In this document: positions 8,131-17,991 of the stretch, one piece after another
Position numbering within the stretch: the stretch's first letter is position 1
How the letters are laid out: each line of letters starts with the position of its first letter
Assembly: GCF_041262585.1 (NCBI RefSeq)
Contig: NZ_JBGCBZ010000004.1
Span: forward strand, 1 to 64,000
Direction of reading: 5' to 3'
Origin: JAOEGB01 sp041262585
GTDB taxonomy: Bacteria; Actinomycetota; Actinomycetes; Streptosporangiales; Streptosporangiaceae
Length of the DNA: 64,000 nucleotides
The notes under the pieces: model-generated
The model's database searches: none
The model's input: the letters and a program-made list of their open reading frames with translations, nothing else
Told to the model about the DNA's origin: nothing
Translations under genes and position numbers: made by a program

Positions 8131-8329
8131 CCCGACCGTAGAGCCAGAGCCGATGACCGGCCTCATCTCCGACGGGAAGCAACAGAACGTGCCCTCAACG
8201 TGACCAGCCACGGCGGCGGATCCCTCGACGCTCCCGCCACGCCGCACCGCGCCGAGCAGTACTCCGCATCCGACCGTCTCTGCAGCGTGATCCACCACGT
8301 CCTGCCGCGCAGCGGGCATGTTTCGGACG

Positions 8330-8530
8330 CCGGTTGAGCCCCAGCGCCTGGACATCCGCCAGCGCGGCATCAAACTCCTCACGCCGCCGCCGCCGCATCG
8401 CCCGCCAGCTCTCCGACCGGCACGCGGCAGTGCAGAACCTTCGCGACGACCTCGAACCCTCTCCGGCAAGGCCTACCGCACTGCGCACAGACCCGGGCGG
8501 GCCGCGGATCCAGCCCGACTGGGAGGATCG
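8330..8530 (-). pseudogene. Small zinc-ribbon protein remnant
   Basis: On the minus strand one frame gives ARVCAQCGRPCRRGF. After a frame change the next gives SSRRFCTAACRSESWRAMRR and RRREEFDAALADVQALGL. Joined, these make the C-x2-C ... FC-x3-C-x4-WRA-RRR pattern of a small actinomycete zinc-ribbon protein. The frame change between the two Cys pairs and the absence of a clean start suggest a decayed gene. The family has no assigned function that I recognise. Confidence 0.4.
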
Positions 8531-8539
8531 GTATGCCCG

Positions 8540-9189
8540 CCGGATCGAGTTGTCGCGGATGCCAGCCGGGGACCCGGCCGAGACAGGGACCCCGCGCTGC
8601 GACGCGTGGGACCAACCTGGAGATCTTGCGTGCTCAAGCTACGGGGATCTTGGCATGCGACTTCTTCCACTGCGACACCGTGCTGTTCAAACGCCTGTAT
8701 TGCCTGGTCGTCATGGAGATCGGCGCCCGCCGCGTGCACGTCCCCGGCGTCACCGAGCATCCGACCGGGCCGTGGGTTGCGCAGCAGGCCAGGAACCTGG
8801 TGATCGAACTGGGGACAGGGTGGAGGGGTTCAGGTTCCTCATCCGCGATCGGGATACGAAGTTCACCACGATGTTCGACAAAGTGTTCACGGCCGACGGC
8901 ATCCGCATCCTCAAGTCGCCACCTCGGGCTCCGCGGGCCAACGCGTTCGCCGAGCGATGGGTGCGGACCGCACGGTCGGAGTGCACTGACCGGATGCTGA
9001 TTTCGGTGAACGTCATCTCGGTACTGTGCTGCGCGAGTATGCCGAGCATTACACCGGCACAGGCCGCACCGCTCGCTGGGCCTTCGAGCTCCGATGGAGG
9101 ATGCCGACATGATCTCGCTTCCGGCCGGCCGAATCGAGCGCCGTCCAGTCCTCGGCGGACTGATTAGCGAGTATGAGCGAGCTGGCTGA
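8540..9189 (+). pseudogene. rve transposase remnant with frameshifts
   Basis: Pieces in different frames line up with the integrase-core transposase family: RAQATGILACDFFHCDTVLF (first Asp) with RLYCLVVMEIGARRVHVPGV, then after a shift near 8815 FRFLIRDRDTKFTTMFDKVF (second Asp) and APRANAFAERWVRTARSECT (Glu), then a shifted GLISEYERAG ending at TGA 9187-9189. At least three frame changes are needed. The N-terminal helical domain is mostly absent. It is a different lineage from the intact element at 5800-7037. Confidence 0.75.
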
Positions 9190-9564
9190 CCAACGAGGCA
9201 CCCGGCCGTTAACGCGCAGGTCAGCATCTTAGGCCGAGTTTTGACACCCTCACGCTCTAGAGAACGCCCAGTTCAAGCCCTATGTGACGCGTTTTGAAGC
9301 AGTACACGTGGCCCGCACCGGGATCCTTCCTGTGTCGATCACCGGTGACTGGCAGCGGGTACAGAGTTGAGGCCGCTCCCTTTCGGGCTGCCGATTCATG
9401 GTCACGCGACGCGGCAAGGCAGACATGCCGTAGTGGAGAAGGTCACCGGAGCCGGTGAAACCGCCAGGTCAGGGATGAAACCAGCGTGAAGCCGCGATGA
9501 AGCCGACAACGCAGAAGCTCTCCTCGGACGCCGGGAGGTACCCGGCGGAGAGAGGAGACGCGTC
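9190..9564 (+). other. Intergenic stretch before the drug-export operon
   Basis: No complete gene is seen. A short frame at about 9262-9369 encodes QFKPYVTRFEAVHVARTGIL and PVSITGDWQRVQS, ending at TGA. It looks like the tail of a protein but I do not recognise it. The promoter of the ABC transporter genes should lie in the last 150 bases; no clear -35/-10 pair was found. Confidence 0.35.
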
Positions 9565-10536
9565 ATGGCGGACCTCAGTGCCGTCCGGGCCGAGAGTCTG
9601 GTCAAGAACTTCGGAGACTTCCGGGCCGTGGACGGAATCGACCTTCACGTACGGCAAGGTGAGATCTTCGGAGTCCTGGGCCCCAACGGAGCGGGCAAGA
9701 CCACCACGCTCCGAATGCTCGCCACCCTGCTCCCGATCGACGGCGGCCACGCGGAGATCTTCGGCGTCGACGTCCGACGGGAACCCCACCGCATCCGGCA
9801 ACTGGTAGGCGTCACCGGTCAGTACGCCTCGGTAGACGAGGACCTGACCGCTCGGGAGAACCTTTGGCTGTTCGCCCGTTTACAAGGCCTGACCAGCGCC
9901 CGAGCCAAGACCATCGCCGGTGACCTACTCGAACGTTTCGGCCTCCAGGAGGCGGCCGACCGCCCCCTATCCCAGTTCAGCGGTGGCATGCGCCGCCGCC
10001 TGGACCTCGCGTCCAGCCTGATCACCCGCCCACCCCTGATCTTCCTGGACGAGCCCACAACCGGCCTCGACCCAAGAACCCGGGGCCAGATGTGGGACAC
10101 CATCCGCGAGTTGGTCACCGACGGCTCCACGATCCTCCTTACCACCCAATACCTAGACGAAGCCGACCAACTGGCCGACCGCGTAGCCGTAATCGACCGA
10201 GGCCGAAAGGTCGCCGAAGATACCCCCGACGCCCTGAAGACCCAGGTCGGCGACTCAAGTCTGCAGCTCAGCCTCGCGGACGGCTCCGACACCGCCCTAG
10301 CCGCGGACGTCGTCCGCCGACTGCTGGGCGAGGAACCGGTCCTGACCCCGGAATCAGGACGCATGAACATCCCCCTTCCCGACCCCAACCGGGCCGCGGA
10401 CGTCCTGATCAGCCTGCGGGAAGCGGGTCTCGGCATCTCCTCGGTGAGCGTCGCCAAGCCGACGCTGGACGAGGTCTTCCTTGCGCTGACCGGCCACGGC
10501 GCCGACGACGAACCCCAGATAGAGGCGGCCCGATGA
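9565..10536 (+). CDS. DrrA-type ABC transporter ATP-binding protein
   Basis: The 323-residue protein has Walker A (GPNGAGKTTTLRML), Q-loop region (VTGQYASVDEDLTARENL), signature (LSQFSGGMRRRLDLA), Walker B (LIFLDEPTTGLDP) and ILLTTQYLDEADQLAD. The Gln in place of the usual H-loop His is typical of the daunorubicin-resistance DrrA group. The C-terminal ~90 residues are the accessory DrrA domain. The ATG follows GAGAGGAGACGCGTC. The stop overlaps the permease start (ATGA), so the two are translated together. Expected role: energising drug or metabolite export. Confidence 0.93.
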   Translation: MADLSAVRAESLVKNFGDFRAVDGIDLHVRQGEIFGVLGPNGAGKTTTLRMLATLLPIDGGHAEIFGVDVRREPHRIRQLVGVTGQYASVDEDLTARENLWLFARLQGLTSARAKTIAGDLLERFGLQEAADRPLSQFSGGMRRRLDLASSLITRPPLIFLDEPTTGLDPRTRGQMWDTIRELVTDGSTILLTTQYLDEADQLADRVAVIDRGRKVAEDTPDALKTQVGDSSLQLSLADGSDTALAADVVRRLLGEEPVLTPESGRMNIPLPDPNRAADVLISLREAGLGISSVSVAKPTLDEVFLALTGHGADDEPQIEAAR

Positions 10537-11384
10537 CCACTACGAGCACCATGACCCCGACCACCCTCAACCCTCAGCGCGTCGACCCGTCCGCCGTGGT
10601 CGCCCGCACCACGTCCCGCAGCTCGGTCCAGGAGTCCTGGGTCCAGATCCTGGCGATGGCATGGCGAGCCGTGAAGAAGATGCGCCGCAAGCCCGAGCAG
10701 TTCTTCGACGTCCTCATCCAGCCCCTGCTGTTCACGGCGATGTTCGCGTTCATCTTCGGCGGCGCGATCTCCGGCAGCGTGTCGGACTACCTCCCGGTAC
10801 TGATCCCCGGCATCCTCGCCCAGACGGCCCTGACCGTCTGCATGGCGACAGGCGTGCAGCTGCGCGAAGACATGGACAAGGGGGTCTTCGACCGCTTCAA
10901 GTCCCTGCCGATCGCGAGGATCGCCCCTCTAGCCGGCCCGATGATCGCCGACCTGATCCGTTACGGCATCGCGTCGGTGCTGACGCTCGTCACCGGCCTG
11001 GTCATCGGTTACCGCCCCGGCGGCGGCGTGCTCGGCTGCGTCGGCGGCGTCGCGCTCACCGTGATCGCGGGCTGGTCGCTGGCGTGGATCTTCACCTGGC
11101 TGGGCACGATGGCGCGTTCCGCGCAGAGCGTCCAGGGCATCTCGATGATGATCATGTTCCCGCTCACCTTCCTGTCCAACGCCTTCGTCCCCGCCGAGAC
11201 GCTGCCCGGCTGGCTGGAGGCGTTCGTGAAGGTCAACCCGGTTTCGCACGTCGTCTCCGCGGTGCGCGACCTGTTCAACGACGGGGCCGTGACGGCCGAG
11301 GTCGGCTGGGCGCTCATCGGCTGCGTGGTCGTCGTCGCGGTGTTCGCCCCGCTGGCGGTCCGCTCGTACTCCCGCAAGATGTAG
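10533..11384 (+). CDS. DrrB-type ABC-2 permease
   Basis: The 283-residue protein has a polar first 45 residues, then the ABC-2 membrane domain of about six helices (LLFTAMFAFIFGGAISG, LIPGILAQTALTV, SVLTLVTGLVIGY, GVALTVIAGWSLAWIFTWLG, MIMFPLTFLSNAFVPAETLP, GWALIGCVVVVAVFAPLAV). The loop GVFDRFKSLPIAR is the coupling region typical of DrrB. ATG 10533 overlaps the ATPase stop by four bases. With the upstream ATPase it forms a complete exporter, probably a homodimer of each subunit. The gene ends six bases from the convergent regulator gene. Confidence 0.93.
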   Translation: MTTTSTMTPTTLNPQRVDPSAVVARTTSRSSVQESWVQILAMAWRAVKKMRRKPEQFFDVLIQPLLFTAMFAFIFGGAISGSVSDYLPVLIPGILAQTALTVCMATGVQLREDMDKGVFDRFKSLPIARIAPLAGPMIADLIRYGIASVLTLVTGLVIGYRPGGGVLGCVGGVALTVIAGWSLAWIFTWLGTMARSAQSVQGISMMIMFPLTFLSNAFVPAETLPGWLEAFVKVNPVSHVVSAVRDLFNDGAVTAEVGWALIGCVVVVAVFAPLAVRSYSRKM

Positions 11385-11390
11385 ACGGTG

Positions 11391-14300
11391 TCAGACCACC
11401 CGCTCCAGGACGGTACGGGCCTCGGCCAGCAGGTCGAGGCCGCGTCGTTCGCCGTATTCGGCCTCGATCCGGGATATGACGCCAGGGGCGATCCGTTCGG
11501 CGTGCGCGGACAGCACCGACCACTGCATCGTCGGGGTGAACCGGTTGTAGGCGAACCGGTCGGCGAGCACGAGCAGCCGGACCCCCTCCTCGGCGGGCAG
11601 CGCTCCCTTAAGCAGGCCCCAGATGCCCAGTCCGGCGAGCACCATCCCCATCACCGGGTAGTCCCTGAACGTGTGGTCCGGGTCAAACATGATCAGGACC
11701 TTGGTCCGCAGCGACTCGAAGAGGTCCCCGCCGTCGTCGCCCTCGCCGTACTGCGCGAACGCGGAGAGCGCGATGACTTCGCCCAGGAGGGCCCACGGTG
11801 TGAAACCGTCCGGCGTGCCCGGGATGTGCAGGTTCCGGAGCACCTCGGCGGTCTCGCGGTGCCGCCGCAGTCCCTCGGCGATGTCGCCGTCAACGAGGGT
11901 CAGCTGGGCTCTGCCTGTGGCGACCGACAGGACCTCGCCGTAGGTGCCCCGGGAAGCGAGCGCCTCCAGGTCGTCGATCATTCGTGCGGCCTCGTCGCGG
12001 CGCCCCTCAGTGAGCGCCGCCATGGCGAGGGCGGCGCGGATCTGGATGGCGTCATCCACCGCCCCGAGGCGTTCGAGTACCGGGAGCGCCTCGGTGGCAT
12101 GTCTGGAGGCCGACGCGGACTCACCGAGGTGCGCGTACAGGCCGGCCAGCTGGGTGTGCAGCACCGCCCGGCGCCAGGGACCGCCGTCGTCATCGACGAA
12201 CTGGAGGGCGGCCCGGGCCGCTTCGATCGCGCCGGCCGGGTCGCCGGCGTTCTCCCGGCCGTGGCTCAGCCAGTGCAGCGCGATCTGGCGGATCATGGGG
12301 TCGGGATCGGCGATCAGCGTGTCGAAGCCGTTCTCGGGGTCCGACACCACGGTGAGCAGCACGGTCACCAGCGCCCGGACGCCCGGGTTCGCCGAGTCGG
12401 CGCCCAGCGCGGACAGCATCCGTGCCAGTCCCCCGATCTCTTCGGAGGAGACGATGACGGTGTTGAACAGCGCCATGCTCAGGGCCACCCGGGTCCGGTC
12501 GAGGAGCCGGGACGGCGGCGTCCAGCCGGTCAACGCGGCGGCGACGACCGGGGTGAGGACGATGCCGCGCGGATGGTCTCCGCAAATCATCCAGTAGCCG
12601 CCCAGAGTGGAGAACAGCACCACCACCGCTTCCGGGTCGGGGTCGGCGAGGGCCTCGCGCAGGATGTCGGCGAGGTTCGTCTCCTCCGAACGCAGCCGGT
12701 CCATCGCGTCGACCTGCTCCGGCGAGTACAGCCGGACACCGTGCCGGTCGGCGTAACCGACGGCCCACGCGCGCACGGCGGCTCGCGCCTCGGCGGTCTC
12801 GCCGGCCGAGTCCAGCCGTACCCGGCCGAACTCGCGCACCGTCTCGAGCATGCGGTACCGGACGCCGTCGGCCGTCTCCATGACGGTGAGCAGGGACTGC
12901 TCCACGAGCTCCTCGATGTCGCCGAGAGCGTCGCCGCCGAGCACCTCCTCCGCCGCGTCGAGGGCGAAGCCGTCCGGGAAGGCCGAGAGGCGGCGCAGTG
13001 CCCGGCGTTCCCGCTCGCCGAGAAGGTTCCAGGACCAGTCGATCACCGCCAGCAGCGTCTGGTGCCGTGAGGGGGCGCTCCGATCGCCGCCGCGCAGCAG
13101 CGCGAACCTGTCGTCCAGCCGGCGGGCGATCTCGACCGGTGACATCACCCTCACCTTCGCGGCAGCCAGTTCAATCGCGAGCGGAAGGCCGTCCAGGCGG
13201 GCCACGACGGCGCGCACGTCCTCCCCGTCGAGGCGTACGCCGGGCCGGGCCGCGGTCGCGCGGTCGCGGAACAGCTCGACCGCGTCACCGGTTCCCAGCT
13301 GGGGCAGCGGGTAGACACGTTCGGCGGCGATCGCCAGCGGCGAGCGAGTCGTGCTGAGGACGCGCAGCTCCCGCGTGGTCGCGGCCAGATAGGCGACCAG
13401 GTCGGCGACCGCCTCCACCAGATGCTCGCAGTTGTCGAGCACCAGCAGCGTCGGGGCCAGGCCGAGCTGCTGGGCGATCCGGGCGCGGACGTCGGCGCGC
13501 TGCTGCGGGGTAAGCGTGCGACGTCCGGTCACCGAGTCGCGGACGCCGAGCGCCGACCCGACCTCGCCGACCAGGTCCTCGGCCGCGGTCACGCCGACCA
13601 GCTCGACGAAGTGCACCACCGGCTGCGGGGCCTCGCGGGCTACGGCATGGGCGAGCCGGGTCTTGCCGAGCCCGCCCGGGCCGAGGATCGAGACCACCCG
13701 GGACGTGGCGAGCAGCGCCCGCACCCGTCGGAGGTCGTCGTCGCGGCCGAGCAGCGGGGTCGTGTCGAACCGCACGCCGGTACGTACGGGGCTGTCGAGC
13801 GCCAGCAGCTCCTGGTGGACCCGCCGCAGCTCCGGGCTGACGTCGGCGCCGATCCGTTCACGCAGGTCCGAGCGGTAGCGCTCGAAGCGGTCCAGCGCGG
13901 CGCCCGTCCCGCGCACCGCCGCCTCGCTGCGCAGGAGGTCGGCGAGCAGCCCCTCGTCCTCCGGGGGGACGCGCACAGCCTCCTCGAGCTCGGGCAGGGC
14001 GGGGCCGTGGTCGCCGCTCCGGCTCCGGGTCCGGGCGAGCACGACCCGCGCGGACGCCAGATCGCGTTCCGCGCGACGGCGCACCTCGGCCAGCGGGCCG
14101 CCGCCCTCGGGGGGCAGCGCTCCGGCACCCAGCGTGAGCGCCTCCTCCGCCGCCGCAGCCGCCGCGGCCGGATCCTCGACGAGCAGCGCCCGCGCCAGGC
14201 CCGCCAGACCGTGCAGCCGACCGGCGTCGACCCGGTCGGGCGGAACCTCGAGCCGGTAGCCGCCCACTTCCGTGGCCAGTGCCTCCGCCCCCACGACCGA

Positions 14301-14501
14301 CCTGGTCCGGGACACCAGGACCTGCAGCGCTTTCGCCGGATTGGCCGGCTCGTCGTCCCCCCACACCTCCGCGACGAGCCGGTCCGCGTTCACGGTGCGG
14401 CAGGCGAGCGCGAGGGCGGCGAGCAGCGCCTGAGCCCTCTCGCCGATCACTGGCTGCCCCCGCCACCGCACACCGTGGAGCAGACTCAGGTCGATCGGCA
14501 T
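11391..14501 (-). CDS. AfsR-like regulator: winged helix, BTAD, NB-ARC ATPase and TPR-like repeats
   Basis: The 1036-residue protein has a winged helix at about 5-90 (DRLVAEVWGDDEP, KALQVLVSRTRSVVG), a BTAD to about 250 (AVRGTGAALDRFERYRSDLR, GADVSPELRRVHQELLALD), and an NTPase with Walker A (VSILGPGGLGKTRLAHAVA) and Walker B (LLVLDNCEHLVEAV), then a winged-helix connector (LLAVIDWSWNLLGERERRAL). The last ~400 residues are helical TPR-like repeats. AfsR-type STAND proteins turn on secondary-metabolite genes. It converges on the drrAB-type exporter with a six-base gap. ATG 14501 matches the family start. Confidence 0.92.
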   Translation of the reverse strand: MPIDLSLLHGVRWRGQPVIGERAQALLAALALACRTVNADRLVAEVWGDDEPANPAKALQVLVSRTRSVVGAEALATEVGGYRLEVPPDRVDAGRLHGLAGLARALLVEDPAAAAAAAEEALTLGAGALPPEGGGPLAEVRRRAERDLASARVVLARTRSRSGDHGPALPELEEAVRVPPEDEGLLADLLRSEAAVRGTGAALDRFERYRSDLRERIGADVSPELRRVHQELLALDSPVRTGVRFDTTPLLGRDDDLRRVRALLATSRVVSILGPGGLGKTRLAHAVAREAPQPVVHFVELVGVTAAEDLVGEVGSALGVRDSVTGRRTLTPQQRADVRARIAQQLGLAPTLLVLDNCEHLVEAVADLVAYLAATTRELRVLSTTRSPLAIAAERVYPLPQLGTGDAVELFRDRATAARPGVRLDGEDVRAVVARLDGLPLAIELAAAKVRVMSPVEIARRLDDRFALLRGGDRSAPSRHQTLLAVIDWSWNLLGERERRALRRLSAFPDGFALDAAEEVLGGDALGDIEELVEQSLLTVMETADGVRYRMLETVREFGRVRLDSAGETAEARAAVRAWAVGYADRHGVRLYSPEQVDAMDRLRSEETNLADILREALADPDPEAVVVLFSTLGGYWMICGDHPRGIVLTPVVAAALTGWTPPSRLLDRTRVALSMALFNTVIVSSEEIGGLARMLSALGADSANPGVRALVTVLLTVVSDPENGFDTLIADPDPMIRQIALHWLSHGRENAGDPAGAIEAARAALQFVDDDGGPWRRAVLHTQLAGLYAHLGESASASRHATEALPVLERLGAVDDAIQIRAALAMAALTEGRRDEAARMIDDLEALASRGTYGEVLSVATGRAQLTLVDGDIAEGLRRHRETAEVLRNLHIPGTPDGFTPWALLGEVIALSAFAQYGEGDDGGDLFESLRTKVLIMFDPDHTFRDYPVMGMVLAGLGIWGLLKGALPAEEGVRLLVLADRFAYNRFTPTMQWSVLSAHAERIAPGVISRIEAEYGERRGLDLLAEARTVLERVV

Positions 14502-14759
14502 GGCCTAAGTCTAGGCTCCGCCAAGCCACCCGCCCGTTCCCGCCTGTGGCCCTGTTGATCACCAACCGGTCGGGCACGCAACGGGCACGCCCGTGCCAGC
14601 CGGAACTCTGGAGTTTGAAGCGGATGCGCTGCCGGTTGCCAAGCGCGGTGTCGACGGCGTGTGCGACAGTGACCCGAACGTGAATCCGGACGCCAAGCGG
14701 CACACCAACCTGCGGAACCTGTCAATTTGATCGAGGCGGTTGAGCTGGGCTAATTCTGT

Positions 14760-14935
14760 GTCGACTTCTCTGGCGCGTGGTGGTGTTCTGCCGCCGTGAC
14801 GGGATCGGGCATCGCCCGGGATCCGGCGCAGCGGCGTGCTGTGGCTGGGCAGCAGCCCGAGAACCTCGGCCAGGCGAGCACCGGCCCGGCCCGCCAAGAC
14901 CAACGCAATCGCGTCCAGCATCGCCGCGCGAGGCG
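14760..14935 (-). pseudogene. ISL3-type transposase fragment
   Basis: The minus strand encodes AMLDAIALVLAGRAGARLAE, VLGLLPSHSTPLRRI, and after a one-base shift RAMPDPVTAAEHHHA. The A-LAGRAGARLA--LG---S-STLLR pattern is that of the ISL3 (DDE_Tnp_ISL3) transposase before its catalytic core. About 60 residues remain and the rest is gone on both sides. Confidence 0.55.
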
Positions 14936-14974
14936 GTCGCGCTGACGTTTCCGTCAACGGAGTAAAGTGGCGAA

Positions 14975-15445
14975 TCATGACTCAGCCGGAGGAGCGGTTT
15001 CGGCAACCTGTTTGACGTGCTGGTTCCGGATTCGGATCAGTCTGGGCAGGTAGCGGCGAAGGGCCGCGACTTCAGCGATGGTCCCGAAAGGGCCAAGAGG
15101 CGCGGCGAAGTCGATGACGTCGCGCATCACCGTGCCGCCGTGCCCGTCGGATGGAAAGTGGTGAGCGTGGTGCCAGTACTTGAAAGGGCCGGACACCTGC
15201 TCATCGACGAAATACCCTGGCCGTTCATAAGCGCTGATCGCGCATGTCATCCGCCATAGGATGCCGAAGTGCCGTGCCTGCCAGGTGACGCTCTCACCTA
15301 GTCTCAGACCGCCAGCGGTCACTCCACCGACGGCCTCTTCGGACGATCCCGCCATCGAGGTGATATGGAGCCCCACGTCCAACGACAGGTCGAAGACCCG
15401 ATCCGGCGGCGCAATGACATGCGTGAGGACCTCGAAACGCGGCAT
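14975..15445 (-). CDS. SRPBCC-fold protein (polyketide-cyclase-like)
   Basis: The 156-residue protein begins FEVLTHVIAPPDRVFDLSLD and includes GGLRLGESVTWQARHFGILW, ISAYERPGYFVDEQVSGPFK and YWHHAHHF, followed by an aromatic strand and a long C-terminal helix (LPRLIRIRNQHVKQVAE). This is the START/SRPBCC helix-grip fold that binds hydrophobic ligands. The HHAHHF run and ligand-pocket layout match the stand-alone SRPBCC group often annotated as cyclase or coenzyme-Q-binding protein. No neighbour suggests a pathway. Confidence 0.85.
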   Translation of the reverse strand: MPRFEVLTHVIAPPDRVFDLSLDVGLHITSMAGSSEEAVGGVTAGGLRLGESVTWQARHFGILWRMTCAISAYERPGYFVDEQVSGPFKYWHHAHHFPSDGHGGTVMRDVIDFAAPLGPFGTIAEVAALRRYLPRLIRIRNQHVKQVAETAPPAES

Positions 15446-16135
15446 GCGCGAAGCCTAAGGCCGCGACACGTCAGTGGAATGCACAGGTTGTCTCACGCAA
15501 TGTGGTCCAGGGCATCACGACTCCCGAGTTCTTCTCACCGCAGAGAAGCCTTCAGACCACTGAGGTGTACTCGGAGGCGACTTTGCGGATCTCCCTGTAG
15601 AAATCAGCGACGGCTTCTGATTGTCGCTGAGGACCTGGTGCGCCAGTGCTCCGACGACCACGTTCACCAACTCGTCGGCGACGTCCTTCCGTAGACAGCG
15701 GGCTGACGGTAACCGGCCAGCCAGCGGGTCAGGGCGGTGCCACGCGAACTGGCGCCTTCCACGCCAGCACGGCGCAGCACGCTGTGGCCACGGGCCCTCC
15801 AGCAGGTCGGCATAACCGCAGGCGGTGGTCAGGAAGGCACGAATGCCCAGCAGCACGTCCTGATGACGGCAGTGACGTGGACGTCGGTGTAAGTGTCCAC
15901 TCCCCAAGGGTGATCTCCTCATCGGCGTGGAACTGAGCGGTAGTGCGGTCGGTAGCGACGGTCACGTGGGGGTCTCGTTCGGCAGGTGGGTGCAGGACTG
16001 CGCCTGCCGAAAATGCCATCCGCACAGGTCATCTGGCCCACGATCAAGACCTGGGACACAGCACGCCTGGCTGCAGATGCTTGCTGGACCTAGCCGAGCG
16101 GAACATCACCAAGGCGCTCGCGGTCGTCTGACGGC
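15446..16135. other. Relic-rich intergenic stretch
   Basis: No intact gene was found in this 690-base stretch. The minus strand from 15900 to 15540 has long open frames with no family match; one (RKDVADELVNVVVGALAHQV) has the feel of a decayed regulator tail, but I cannot name it. A solo insertion-sequence end lies at 15999-16032. Confidence 0.35.
15999..16032 (+). repeat. Solo terminal repeat of the rve-type IS
   Basis: TGCGCCTGCCGAAAATGCCA followed by TCCGCACAGGTCAT matches the transposase-start end of the intact element (5800-7037), which has TGCGCCTGCCGATAATTTCA then TCCGCCCAGGTCAT. The repeat faces right. No transposase coding follows; similarity ends near 16035. It may pair with the inverted relative ending near 19253. 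Confidence 0.65.
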
Positions 16136-17362
16136 TCAGTCGTCGTGGGCGATGAGCATGAGCTGCCGCCACAGCAGCACGACGAACACCGCTGAACCAG
16201 CGAAGGCGAACCAGAAGGGCGCCGCGACACCGAAGCGGGTGGCCAGGACACCGCCGATCAACGAGCCGACCACCAGACCGGCGTAGACGCAGACGGTGTT
16301 GACGCTGCCCACCCGGCCTTGGAGGTCGCGCGGGACCGCGCGCTGGCGGACGGTGACCGAGGTCGTGCCCCATATGAACGCGTGCGCGCCGAAGGCCAGG
16401 AAGATGCCCCCGGCGACCCACGGCGAATGAGCCAGCGCCAGGCCCAGGTGGGTGAACGTTTCGATGATGAGTCCGATCCGCATCAGGGCGCCGAGGCTCA
16501 CCCTGCGGGTGATGGCCCCGTACAGGCCGGTGCCGATCAAGCCGCCGATCCCGCCGATGGTGGTCATCAGACCGAAGCCCAGGGCACCGAGGCCGAGCTG
16601 CTCCTGGGTGTAGAGGACGAGAACCGACCAGGCCGCGCCGAACGTGAAGTTGAAGATCAGGATTGTGAGCGCCAGCGTGCGGACCGCCGCGTGCTGGATG
16701 GTCCAGCTGAACCCAGCGATCAGTTCCCGTACGGTGTTAGCCATGGGATCGTCGGCCTGTCGGCCGTGCGGCGGCAACGTGATCCGGGAGACCAGAACGA
16801 TCCCCGCCACCACCAGGAGCAGCTGGCCCGCGAACGGCCAGATCAAGCCCAGGCCGAACAGTCCCGCGCCGATCGGCGGCCCGGCGAGCTGATTGAGCGT
16901 GATGAATCCCGTGCCCAGGCGGGCGTTGGCGATGACGAGATCGTCCTTGCTGACCATCATGGGCGTCAGCGTGGCCGTAGCGTTGTCGGCGAACACCTCG
17001 GCGATGGACCGGAGCGTGAGCGCCACCAGCGCCGTCGCCACGGTCACTGTGCCGGTCACCATGAGCGCGACGAGCGCCGCCAGCACCACGGCCCGCACCG
17101 CGTTCGCGACGAGCACGATCCTGCGCCGGTTGTACCGATCCGACAGCACGCCCGCATACAGGCTGAACAGCAGCGGCGGCGCCCAGCCCACCAGGGCAGA
17201 CAGCGAAATCATCAGCGGGTCGCGGGTCAACGTCGCGATCAGCAGTGGGCCCGCGGCGGCCGCGACCCCGTCACCGAGATTTGTCAGCCAGCTCGAGGCC
17301 AGCAACCACCGGAATCCTGTCCCCAGCCGGGCAGGCAGGACTCGCTCCACCACTGTGATCAC
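16136..17362 (-). CDS. Major facilitator superfamily exporter
   Basis: The 408-residue protein has about 12 membrane helices and begins FRWLLASSWLTNLGDGVAAA, with the loop motif VLSDRYNRRRIVLVANAVRA (MFS motif A form) between helices 2 and 3. N-terminal features and length resemble the EntS/DUF894-like MFS_3 group that exports siderophores or macrolides. The start is GTG at 17362. The substrate is not predictable. It lies between two inverted IS ends (15999 and 19253) together with a MerR gene. Confidence 0.88.
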   Translation of the reverse strand: MITVVERVLPARLGTGFRWLLASSWLTNLGDGVAAAAGPLLIATLTRDPLMISLSALVGWAPPLLFSLYAGVLSDRYNRRRIVLVANAVRAVVLAALVALMVTGTVTVATALVALTLRSIAEVFADNATATLTPMMVSKDDLVIANARLGTGFITLNQLAGPPIGAGLFGLGLIWPFAGQLLLVVAGIVLVSRITLPPHGRQADDPMANTVRELIAGFSWTIQHAAVRTLALTILIFNFTFGAAWSVLVLYTQEQLGLGALGFGLMTTIGGIGGLIGTGLYGAITRRVSLGALMRIGLIIETFTHLGLALAHSPWVAGGIFLAFGAHAFIWGTTSVTVRQRAVPRDLQGRVGSVNTVCVYAGLVVGSLIGGVLATRFGVAAPFWFAFAGSAVFVVLLWRQLMLIAHDD

Positions 17363-17448
17363 GAGCGCAAAACCATACGTTTTGAGGGAAACTACGGCAA
17401 CGCGTTTTCGCGTCTACGCGCTATGGGGTGAGGAGGGTCGCTGGGACC

Positions 17449-17560
17449 GCGGCCTGCACGTCGACCTGCTCGGCACAGCCCTGGTCCTCGACGCGTTCGC
17501 CCACGTCGTCGCCCCCGGCGGGCCTGGAATCGTGATCGCCAGCCGGAGGCCCTGCCACGG
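17449..17560 (+). pseudogene. Short-chain dehydrogenase fragment
   Basis: One plus frame encodes HVDLLGTALVLDAFAHVVAP followed by GGPGIVIASR. This matches the SDR segment (V-LLGTA-VLD-F-P-VA-GG-GVVIAS) that includes the strand before the catalytic Ser. Neither the N-terminal TGxxxGxG motif nor the YxxxK motif is present nearby. Confidence 0.5.
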
Positions 17561-17774
17561 CAGCGCCTGGCATCTGGCCGTGCTCGGCTGGATTCCACAC
17601 GGACGGGCTGAGGTAGGAGCGGGACGTGCCGGCCGTGATGCTGCCAACGCCCGACCACACCGGGTTGGGCCGGAAGCAAGCGCTCGACAAGCTGGGCCCA
17701 TACCACCTGTACTCGTGCACCATTCACCACGAGCCGGTCACCTTCGACGGGAGTGAGCGGGCCAAGCAAACGAC

Positions 17775-17823
17775 GAAGCGGCCCCGCGCACCCCTCTCCA
17801 GAAAAGGTGCGCGGGGCCGCTTC
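17775..17823 (-). terminator. 18-bp perfect stem terminator
   Basis: GAAGCGGCCCCGCGCACC (17775-17792) and its exact complement (17806-17823) enclose a 13-base loop. It lies between a relic region and the 3' end of the MerR gene (17992-18912) and would stop transcription in both directions. No T-run follows. Confidence 0.65.
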
Positions 17824-17991
17824 GCTCCTGGCTTACCTGGCTACCCCGGTGGGTAGATCGCGGCCGGTTCCAGCAAGCGGCCCCTGGTTGTCGCATGCGC
17901 CAAGAAGTCCCAACAAAATGATCTTTGTCCGTACTGGTCAGGAGTGGGACGAAGCCCTCCCCTCGCGTCGGCCCAGCCCCGTAAGTCGGCG

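Noticed and set aside
11388..14558. Long plus-strand frames of 560 and 378 codons
   Set aside because: They are antisense to the AfsR-like gene, have mirror-frame composition and no motifs.
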